NCBI GenBank assembly: GCA_023229135.1
Contig: JALNZT010000002.1
Coordinates: 124,001-188,000 of the forward strand
DNA: 64,000 nt
Direction: 5' to 3'
Source of the DNA: Bacteroidales bacterium
GTDB lineage: Bacteria > Bacteroidota > Bacteroidia > Bacteroidales > F082
The translations under genes were made by a program, and so were the position numbers. The notes beneath the pieces are model-generated. The model had not been told where the DNA came from and did not search any database. It saw nothing but the letters and a program-made list of their open reading frames with translations. This document shows, one piece after another, positions 54,469 to 62,243 of this stretch (its first letter is position 1; each line of letters begins with the position of its first letter).

Positions 54469-57105
54469 ATGCGCGTATCTAAATATTTCCTTCTCTTTTT
54501 ATTCCTCTGTTTTGTTCAAACAGCCTTCACGCAAACGTATGAAGCGTATAAAAAAATGGAGACAGACAAGCTGCAACAATTTAAGCTGCAGCAAGACCAA
54601 GAACTAAAAAAACTAGCTGCTGAGTTTGATGATTTTGTAAATCAGGCAGATAAGGAATTTTCTCAGTTTTTAAAAAATGAATGGGATTCCTACCAGGTTT
54701 TTAAAGGCATAGCAATACCTGAAAAACCAAAACCCACCGAAACACCTGAAGCTCCTAAAGAAGTTATTTTAGCAAAGATGAAATCAAAAGAGATAACTGT
54801 AATTCCTGTGTCAGAGCAGGAACCAACACTTTATGAAAGGCCAATCCTGCCTGTTGTTCAAAAAACCGAGCCGGCAGACTTTCTGAAAACAACCACCAGT
54901 ATTGACTTTTACGGCACCAGCCTGAATATCCAATTTGATGATCGCTTAGCGATGGGTTCAATTGATAAGCTTAGCGAACAAGCTATTGGTGATTGGTGGA
55001 CGATGTGTAGTCAAACCTATTATAATCAATTGGTTAATGAGCTTTTTAGATTGAATGAAAAACTCAGCCTAAACGATTGGGCTTATTTTAAACTGGTGGA
55101 AGCCACAGCAAATAAAATTGCAGCTTCCGACAAAAACAAGACCCGTTTGCTTAGCTGGTTTTTAATGATACGATCGGGCTACGATGTGAAGATGGCCTAC
55201 AGCGGAAACCAGCTATTTTTGTTGATACCCACTGTTAACCAACTTTATGGGAAAAGTTATCTCACGATACATGGCGTTCGGTATTATTTTGTTGAAGACG
55301 TCAATGCAGATTCATTTCAAACCTACGACTTTAGCTTTCCTGGCGCCAACAGGATGATTGATCTAAATATCTACCAGCCATTAAATATTGGTGACGACTT
55401 TCTGACAAAGCAAATTGCTTTCAAAAACGATGAAGCGGAGGTCTCTTTCCCGGTTTTGCTAAGCGTTAATACGCTGTATTTATTAAAAGATTACCCGCTT
55501 ACCGATTTAAGCGTGTTTTTTAATGCTCCCATGTCCAGGGTTACTAAAGAATCTCTTGCCGAAGGGCTTATTCCTTATCTTGCGCCGATGGAAACCAGCC
55601 AGGCTCTAAATTTTTTGTTAAGATTTGTTCAAAATTCGTTCAAATACATGACGGATCAGGAACAGTTTAATGCTGAAAAGTTTTTCTTTCCGGAAGAGCT
55701 GTTTTTTTATGCCGGCTCTGATTGCGAAGACAGATCTGCACTATTTGCTTATCTGGTAAGGCAACTGCTTCATCTTGATGTGATTGGTTTAGAATATCCG
55801 GGACATGTGGCGACAGCAGTAAATCTCAATTCAACTTTTCCGGGCGAATATCTAACCTATCAAAACAGTCGGTACACCATTGCAGACCCTACCTATGTCA
55901 ACGCACCTTTAGGGCTTTCGATGCCGACCTATAAGAATTTGCAGGCTACTATTATTCCAACGAACAGCAGCAATGCCACAACAAATCTGAGCAGGCAGTT
56001 CTGGCAGTTAACCAATAGCTGGGGAGGATACCGGGCTGGCAATCAGGCGGATGCTCAAAGAGATTCCTATGGGAATATATACCTTACAGGTTATTACAGT
56101 CAGGAGGCACAACCAGGCAACCAACTTTGGAAATCGGAGGCGGGAAGTCGGCAGGCTTTTGTGGCCAAATACAAGGCAGATAATACCTTGGAATGGGCCA
56201 GAAATATTGAAGCCAGTAAGCTCGCCACGGGAATAACGCTTGCCCTGGATAAAAATGAAAATCCACTAATAGCAGGCAGCTTCTCTGGCGAAATTGCCGC
56301 TGACGCTATCAGGATAAGTGCAGAGCATGGAAGAGAAGATGTATTTATCGCTTCTTATACTAAAAACGGGCAGCTTTTCTGGCTGAAAAAAGCCGGACTT
56401 GACACTGTTAATTATACCCCCTACCTGAACTATGTCGTGAAATTAGATGACGAGGGAGAAAATCTGAAAACGCGCTTGTATTTTGAAAACGGCGAACAGC
56501 TAACGCAAGGCCTGTATTGCAGTGGTCGTCAATTTACGTTTGTAGGTTCCATCAACCAAACTGTGGGTATGGGGATGAAACCGTTATCGTTCAATGCAGA
56601 AAACGATTTCAATGTAATTGATTACCTGAAAGAGGAAAATGATGCATTAACGGCCGCTGAGGCTGATAAAAGTATCGCGGGATTATTTGCCGTTATTAAC
56701 CTGATAAAATCCAGTGGAATGGTTATTCCGGGAAAGGAAGCACAACAGGCATTGGATAAATATAATCCCTCTTTTAAAACAAAATCGCCTTCCATTTATC
56801 AAAATATTGGCAATGTTGTCTTTATGAAAAATGAGGAGGGCATCATTCAGGTTCAAACCAATAATGGCAAGTCGGTTTCCTTTGATAAAATTAAAATCAA
56901 CAACAATGCCCGGCTTAGGATTACTTCGCTACAAGACGGAAACGAACAAATCGATATGCTGTCGGGTATGCAGGTTGGGAAAGCGTTTATTTGGTATAAC
57001 CTGAACTTTGTAAGATTGATGCGCCATAATGGCGATATGATTTTTGATTATGATACGGATCATACCCGTAAGACGGTAAATATGAAATCAGATATTTTAG
57101 ACTAA
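54469..57105 (+). CDS. Exported transglutaminase-fold protein with coiled-coil start
   Basis: An 878-residue exported protein. After a signal peptide (to about residue 22) comes a Gln/Lys/Glu-rich coiled coil with FDDFVNQADKEFSQFLKNEW (about 50-70) and a Pro-rich linker. A large middle part follows, then a transglutaminase-like cysteine domain with apparent triad Cys419 (GSDCEDRSALFAYLV), His446 (YPGHVATAVN) and Asp473 (TIADPTYVNAPLG). The C-terminal part has SBBP/beta-propeller-like repeats (DSYGNIYLTGYYS, AFVAKYKADNTLEWARNI). This fold acts as peptidase or amide transferase in other exported proteins. Start 54469 is chosen over 54430, which overlaps the previous gene and precedes the signal. 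Confidence 0.72.
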   Translation: MRVSKYFLLFLFLCFVQTAFTQTYEAYKKMETDKLQQFKLQQDQELKKLAAEFDDFVNQADKEFSQFLKNEWDSYQVFKGIAIPEKPKPTETPEAPKEVILAKMKSKEITVIPVSEQEPTLYERPILPVVQKTEPADFLKTTTSIDFYGTSLNIQFDDRLAMGSIDKLSEQAIGDWWTMCSQTYYNQLVNELFRLNEKLSLNDWAYFKLVEATANKIAASDKNKTRLLSWFLMIRSGYDVKMAYSGNQLFLLIPTVNQLYGKSYLTIHGVRYYFVEDVNADSFQTYDFSFPGANRMIDLNIYQPLNIGDDFLTKQIAFKNDEAEVSFPVLLSVNTLYLLKDYPLTDLSVFFNAPMSRVTKESLAEGLIPYLAPMETSQALNFLLRFVQNSFKYMTDQEQFNAEKFFFPEELFFYAGSDCEDRSALFAYLVRQLLHLDVIGLEYPGHVATAVNLNSTFPGEYLTYQNSRYTIADPTYVNAPLGLSMPTYKNLQATIIPTNSSNATTNLSRQFWQLTNSWGGYRAGNQADAQRDSYGNIYLTGYYSQEAQPGNQLWKSEAGSRQAFVAKYKADNTLEWARNIEASKLATGITLALDKNENPLIAGSFSGEIAADAIRISAEHGREDVFIASYTKNGQLFWLKKAGLDTVNYTPYLNYVVKLDDEGENLKTRLYFENGEQLTQGLYCSGRQFTFVGSINQTVGMGMKPLSFNAENDFNVIDYLKEENDALTAAEADKSIAGLFAVINLIKSSGMVIPGKEAQQALDKYNPSFKTKSPSIYQNIGNVVFMKNEEGIIQVQTNNGKSVSFDKIKINNNARLRITSLQDGNEQIDMLSGMQVGKAFIWYNLNFVRLMRHNGDMIFDYDTDHTRKTVNMKSDILD

Positions 57106-57116
57106 AACAATTAACT

Positions 57117-57899
57117 ATGAAAACGAAATCGTATTTTTTAACCTTGTTAATGGCTTTTAGCTTCCAATTAGCTACAGCTCAGATAGATAAGATGCGTGAA
57201 AAACTTGATGACGCGACCATTGAGGCAGAAAGCGGACTTCTCTCACTCCGTTTTAATGATGCCGAAACCGGAGAGCCTGTGGGTGATGCTAAAGCTACCA
57301 TAGCTGATAGGGGTACTTTCACCTCGGACGGACTGGGAATTATCCGGTTTCCCATTCCTGAAAAGGATGGAACCTATGCCGTTCATGTAGAGCGGGATAA
57401 CTATATCACCGTTGATTTTCCTATCGAGATAGTGGCTCAAACCATTTTCTATAACCGGTTCTCTCTTTCAAAAAAGATGCCGATAGGGCAGTTGAGGATA
57501 GTGCTGGAATGGGATAAAAAACCCGACGACCTGGATGCGCATCTGGAAAAGGATGGCGACTATCATATTTCTTATCGCAATAGGCTGGTTAGTGCTGACA
57601 AAGTAGCTAGTCTTGACCGCGACGACCTCAAAGGCTTTGGCCCTGAAACCATAACGGTAAAGCATATTGACGACAGAAGTAGCTATCGCTATTATGTTCA
57701 TAACTACAGCAATAGAGAAAAAGCCAGTTCCCATAAACTTTCTAACTCCAAAGCCAGCGTGAAGGTTTATGGTGATAATAAACTGTTAGAAATCTTTCAA
57801 ATCCCTGTGGATACAGAAGGTACTTATTGGCAGGTGTTTAGTGTTACGAACGGGCAGATAAACAGGATAAATGTGGTAAGCAGGACATTGGAGCTTTGA
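57117..57899 (+). CDS. Exported YfaP/DUF2135-like protein
   Basis: A 260-residue exported protein (signal peptide to about residue 22). It has a carboxypeptidase-regulatory-like beta domain (LRFNDAETGEPVGDAKATI, about 42-115). The DUF2135/YfaP part has GQLRIVLEWDKKPDDLDAHL, the hallmark, followed by GPETITVKHID and YRYYVHNYSN. Such domains occur in exported adhesive or carbohydrate-related proteins, but no function is settled. It sits 11 bases after the transglutaminase-fold gene and is certainly in the same transcript. Confidence 0.72.
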   Translation: MKTKSYFLTLLMAFSFQLATAQIDKMREKLDDATIEAESGLLSLRFNDAETGEPVGDAKATIADRGTFTSDGLGIIRFPIPEKDGTYAVHVERDNYITVDFPIEIVAQTIFYNRFSLSKKMPIGQLRIVLEWDKKPDDLDAHLEKDGDYHISYRNRLVSADKVASLDRDDLKGFGPETITVKHIDDRSSYRYYVHNYSNREKASSHKLSNSKASVKVYGDNKLLEIFQIPVDTEGTYWQVFSVTNGQINRINVVSRTLEL

Positions 57900-58003
57900 A
57901 GGAAGGGGGCTTAATAAGTTACCGCAAAGCATATCGGGTTTTCCAAATGGTATTGTGAGGTAGGAAATAAAAAAATGACGTAATATACAGACTATTAATA
58001 GCT

Positions 58004-59542
58004 ATGAAAAAATACCTGCTTTATTTAATTCTACTCAGTAGCAGCTGTATGCTGTCTGCTCAAACTCCCGACTGGGTTGATTTTGGTCAACGCCAACAGC
58101 TTTATCCTGACAGCGAATATTTCATTGGGTTTGGCATGAACGAGCTCAAAAAAGGAGAATCCGAAAATGTGCTGCTTGAGAAACTGAAAATGGTAGCCAT
58201 CGAAGAGCTGGTAAGCACGGTGCAGGTTACGGTAGAGAGTGTTACCACACAGCTTCAAAGTCAGGTAAACGAGCAGGTTTCCAATGAGCTTAAATCTGCT
58301 AGTACAGCCTTTTCTAAAATCGATCTCACCGGATTGAAAACAGAGACTTATTTTGATAAACGAAAAAAAATGGGCTATGCGCTGGCCTGGGTCAATAAAC
58401 AAAAGCTGATTGATTATTATCAGGCAAAGCTCGATAACTACAATTACACCATTGCCGGCCATATTGCTGTCGCTGAACAATTTGTAGAGAAGGACGACAA
58501 GGAAAACGCGCTAAAGGCTTTTTATAGTTGCATGCCTTTGTTTCGGGAGGCAGAATCGGCTTATGCTATCGTGTGGCTATTGAAAGCTTCCACAGCACAA
58601 ATTGCCCAAATTAACGCCTATGAAGTGCAGGTGAAATATGGTATCGAGCAGCTTTACCGCAGCGATCATGTCAGCTTGAAGGAGTTGTGCAGCTTTTTAA
58701 GTTATGGCTTAAAACTTCAAACAGGTGATTTTTCAAAAAACATCAGGATTGGCAGCTTTACTTATGAGGACAGTCGCATGTCGAGCCCTTTTTCACGCAG
58801 GTTTATCAGTGCTTTTGAAACCGAACTGATTGAAGGGGGAGGCTTTTTGGTCAGTTCGTCAGCAGGAAAGGCGGGAGCCAGAGCTCCTGAATATATTCTC
58901 AGCGGCACCTATTGGAAAGATGGAGAAAATTTAAAAGTTATCACCACGCTGCGCGATGTTTCAAACGGAAAACCACTTGCTTCGGCAGAAGGGACAATGC
59001 CCGTCGGTTGGCTCACAGAGCGGGATATTTCTTATACGCCTGAAAACTTTGGCCAGGCCGCCGAAAGTATGATGCAGTTTAAAAGTAATGAGATTACAAA
59101 TGGAGGCATGACCCTGGAGCTGTGGACTAACAAAGGAAACGACAGCCCCATTTTTGAAGAAAATGACACCTTAAAAATATACATCAGGGTGAATAATGTG
59201 TGTTATCTAAGAATTGTTGATTATATGGCGGATGGTTCAAAGGTGTTGTTGGTAGACAATGAGTATATCGGCAGCGACAAGGTGAATAAAATTGTGGAAA
59301 TTCCTGCGGTGTTTCAATGTGCACCTCCTTTCGGAGCCGAGTTTTTGCAGGCCAATGCGCAAACCAAAGCTTTTGAGCCACTCTATACAAAAAATGAATA
59401 TGGATACGATTTTATTCAGGAGGATCTTAATGTTGTGCTAAGCAAGACCAGAGGGTTTAAAAAAATGAGTAATGAAGATTTAAAGGCGGAGAAAAGGGTG
59501 GTGGTAACGACGATGAAAAGGATTAACCACAAAGAAAATTAA
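58004..59542 (+). CDS. Exported LPP20/DUF4384-like protein
   Basis: A 512-residue exported protein. The signal peptide is followed by an LPP20-type segment (PDWVDFGQRQQLYPDSEYFI, then MVAIEELVSTVQVTVESVTT). A middle part (about 230-330, GSFTYEDSRMSSPFSRRFIS) resembles the CsgG-like N-terminal folds that gather in such proteins. A C-terminal DUF4384 domain follows (LELWTNKGNDSPIFEENDTL, VNNVCYLRIVDYMADGSKV). DUF4384 often accompanies caspase and FGE-domain proteins. The last six codons (INHKEN) are made of the ACCACAAAG repeat that fills the next gap, so the repeat has replaced or extended the original C-terminus. Confidence 0.68.
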   Translation: MKKYLLYLILLSSSCMLSAQTPDWVDFGQRQQLYPDSEYFIGFGMNELKKGESENVLLEKLKMVAIEELVSTVQVTVESVTTQLQSQVNEQVSNELKSASTAFSKIDLTGLKTETYFDKRKKMGYALAWVNKQKLIDYYQAKLDNYNYTIAGHIAVAEQFVEKDDKENALKAFYSCMPLFREAESAYAIVWLLKASTAQIAQINAYEVQVKYGIEQLYRSDHVSLKELCSFLSYGLKLQTGDFSKNIRIGSFTYEDSRMSSPFSRRFISAFETELIEGGGFLVSSSAGKAGARAPEYILSGTYWKDGENLKVITTLRDVSNGKPLASAEGTMPVGWLTERDISYTPENFGQAAESMMQFKSNEITNGGMTLELWTNKGNDSPIFEENDTLKIYIRVNNVCYLRIVDYMADGSKVLLVDNEYIGSDKVNKIVEIPAVFQCAPPFGAEFLQANAQTKAFEPLYTKNEYGYDFIQEDLNVVLSKTRGFKKMSNEDLKAEKRVVVTTMKRINHKEN

Positions 59543-60430
59543 CCTCAAAGAAAAATTAACCACAAAGAAAAATTAACCACAAAGGACACGAAGTACACAC
59601 GAAGTATCACAAAGAAAAATTAACCACGAAGGAACACGAAGGACACACGAAGTATCACAAAGAAAAATTAACCACAAAGGACACGAAGTACACACGAAGG
59701 AACACAAAGAAAAATTAACCACGAAGGAACACGAAGGATACACAAAGTATCACAAAGAAAAATTAACCACAAAGGACACAAAGTACTCACAAAGTCTCAC
59801 AAAGGAAGGAGTTGTTCATGAAGTATAGTAAAAAAACCTTAGTGTACCTTAGTGCCATCCTTAGTGCTCTTAGTGGTAAAAAGATTAACCACGAAGGAAC
59901 ACGAAGTACACACGAAGGAACACAAAGAAAAATTAACCACAAAGGACACGAAGTACACACGAAGGAACACAAAGAAAAATTAACCACGAAGGACACGAAG
60001 TACACACGAAGGAACACAAAGAAAAATTAACCACAAAGGACACGAAGTACACACGAAGGAACACAAAGAAAAATTAACCACGAAGGAACACAAAGGACAC
60101 ACGAAGGAACACAAAGAAAAAAACCTTAGTGTACCTTAGTGCCATCCTTAGTGCTCTTAGTGGTAAAAAGATTAACCACAAAGGACACGAAGTACACACG
60201 AAGGAACACAAAGAAAAATTAACCACAAAGGACACGAAGTACACACGAAGGAACACAAAGAAAAATTAACCACAAAGGACACGAAGTACACACGAAGGAA
60301 CACAAAGAAAAATTAACCACAAAGGACACGAAGTACACACGAAGGAACACAAAGAAAAAAACCTTAGTGTACCTTAGTGCCATCCTTAGTGTTCTTAGTG
60401 GTAAAAGTGACCTTAGTGGTAAAAACATCT
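59543..60430. repeat. Array of ACCAC(G/A)AAGG repeats, left of the transglycosylase gene
   Basis: More than a dozen degenerate ~45-base units of the pattern TTAACCACAAAGGACACGAAG..ACACGAAGGAACACAAAGAAAA. Three reverse blocks (about 59836-59880, 60121-60168 and 60358-60405) of pattern CCTTAGTGTACCTTAGTG..CTTAGTGGTAAAA are imperfect reverse complements of the forward unit. The array starts inside the last codons of the preceding gene and ends about 20 bases before the next start. All ORFs within it are repeat-encoded artefacts. Confidence 0.9.
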
Positions 60431-60449
60431 AACCTAAAACACAAATGAA

Positions 60450-61646
60450 ATGAAGACATTATTAAAACTTTCCATGCTTTTAGCAGCTGCATTCCTGATT
60501 TCAAGCACTGTTAATGCCCAGGTAACTGAGGAACAATCTTTTGAGGAGTTTCAAAGACAGGAAAACCAAAACTTTCAGAACTACCTTGAAGCTGAGAGTA
60601 TAGCTTATGAGCAATACGTGAAAGAAGAACAGGAAGGCCTTGAAAAACTCCGCAAAGAGGTAGAAGACTTTTGGGGAACTGGCGAGTTCATCAGTTCTAC
60701 CAAAAAAGACTGGGTGGAATACAGCGAAGATAAAAAAAGCCGCTCAGATGTTGATTTTGAAGAAGGTGTGGCTACGGTTGAAGTATTGCTTACACCCGAA
60801 GAAGCCAACAATGATGCGCTGGTGAATAAAAAGCTGGAAGAAACGGTGGCGAAATTGGTAACCACCGAAGGCAGCACGAAGGATTATTCTACTACCACAG
60901 AGAAACCACAGCCGCTTGAGGAAACCCCTGTGCTGAAAGGGCAATTTAAAACCAAAGAAGGCACTGAGGTAGATGAGTCAAACGCAGATAATTTTGCAAA
61001 AGAAATAGTTAAAGAAAAGGACATCAAGAAAGAATCTGTCCAAGGTGCTGATGGACAACAGCGTACCAAGGTAACGGTGACGATGGCGCTGGCTCCCGAT
61101 CATATAAAAATCCGTGCCGCCAAATATGAAAATGAAGTCAATACCTATGCATCAAAATATGATTTACCGATAGAACTCGTTTATGCCGTGATACATACCG
61201 AATCGTATTTTAATCCTAAGGCCAAATCCAATGCTCCGGCTTATGGGCTGATGCAGCTGGTGCCTGCTTCTGGCGCCCGCGATGCCTACCAGTATGTCTA
61301 TAAACAGGATAAAGTGCTGCCAGCCAATTACCTTTACGAAGCCGATAAAAACATAGAACTTGGCACAGCCTATCTTCAGATATTGATGACACGCTATTTT
61401 AAAAAAGTTACAGACCCAAATTCCAGGATGTTGTGTGCCATTGCTGCTTATAATACCGGAGCAGGTAATGTGGCCAGGGCTTTCACTGGAACAACCAATC
61501 CATCAAAGGCAGTACCTAAAATCAATGCCATGACTTATGAAGAATGCTATGGTTTTTTGCGTCAGTACCTACCGCATGATGAAACGAAAGACTATGTCAA
61601 AAAAGTAAGCCAAAGAATGGGGATGTATCATGAATGGAGGAAATAA
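60450..61646 (+). CDS. MltC-like lytic murein transglycosylase
   Basis: A 398-residue exported enzyme with signal peptide (to about residue 24). The Glu-rich coiled N-terminus is followed by a DUF3393-like domain (DWVEYSEDKKSRSDVDFEEG, about 91-110), as in MltC. A C-terminal SLT domain has catalytic Glu251 (IHTESYFNP), then YGLMQLVPAS and AAYNTGAGNVARAF. It cuts peptidoglycan strands and leaves 1,6-anhydro-MurNAc ends. No lipobox is seen, unlike E. coli MltC. It lies isolated between two repeat arrays, probably as last member of the exported-protein cluster. Its opening resembles that of the transglutaminase-fold protein. Confidence 0.88.
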   Translation: MKTLLKLSMLLAAAFLISSTVNAQVTEEQSFEEFQRQENQNFQNYLEAESIAYEQYVKEEQEGLEKLRKEVEDFWGTGEFISSTKKDWVEYSEDKKSRSDVDFEEGVATVEVLLTPEEANNDALVNKKLEETVAKLVTTEGSTKDYSTTTEKPQPLEETPVLKGQFKTKEGTEVDESNADNFAKEIVKEKDIKKESVQGADGQQRTKVTVTMALAPDHIKIRAAKYENEVNTYASKYDLPIELVYAVIHTESYFNPKAKSNAPAYGLMQLVPASGARDAYQYVYKQDKVLPANYLYEADKNIELGTAYLQILMTRYFKKVTDPNSRMLCAIAAYNTGAGNVARAFTGTTNPSKAVPKINAMTYEECYGFLRQYLPHDETKDYVKKVSQRMGMYHEWRK

Positions 61647-62236
61647 CCACGAAGAAATGTTAACCTCGAAGGAAAGAGTTAACCACGAAGAAAAGACTAA
61701 CCACGAAGGACACGAAGTGCACACGAAGTATCACGAAGGAAAAAAAAGCTTTGTGTTCCTTAGTGCCATCCTTAGTGCTCTTTGTGGTAAAAGAGTTAAC
61801 CACGAAGGAAAAACTAACCACGAAGGACACAAAGTACTCACAAAGTATCACAAAGGAAAAATATAGCTTAGTGCACCTTTGTGCCATCCTTAGTGCGACT
61901 TTGTGGTAAAAAAACTAACCACGAAGGACACAAAGTACTCACAAAGTATCACAAAGGAAAAATATAGCTTAGTGTACCTTTGTGCCATCCTTAGTGCTCT
62001 TTGTGGTAAAAGCTAACCACGAAGTAACACAAAGTACACACAAAGTACCACTAAGAAAAAAATCAACCTTAGTGTGCCTTAGTGCCATCCTTAGTGCGAC
62101 TTTGTGGTAAAAAAACTAACCACGAAGGACACAAAGTACTCACAAAGTATCACAAAGGAAAAATATAGCTTAGTGCACCTTTGTGCCATCCTTAGTGACC
62201 TTTGTGGTAAAAGTACTCTTAGTGGTAAAAAAGACT
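61647..62236. repeat. Tandem ~90-bp imperfect palindromes, right of the transglycosylase gene
   Basis: Five successive units, each starting ACCACGAAGG and ending CTTTGTGGT, lie at 61700-61788, 61817-61907, 61918-62007, 62016-62108 and 62119-62208 (89-93 bases each, period about 100). Within each, the left arm (ACCACnAAG..CACAAAG) can pair with the right arm (CTTAGTG..CTTTGTGGT). Forward-only fragments fill 61647-61699. The array begins within the stop codon of the transglycosylase gene and ends seven bases before the caspase gene. Confidence 0.9.
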
Positions 62237-62243
62237 TTTACGC

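Noticed and set aside
59787..60428. Several 60-76 residue ORFs in the left repeat array (FVSFVV- and NHEGT-type)
   Set aside because: They are translations of the ACCACGAAGG repeats on one or the other strand, without start context or signal of selection.
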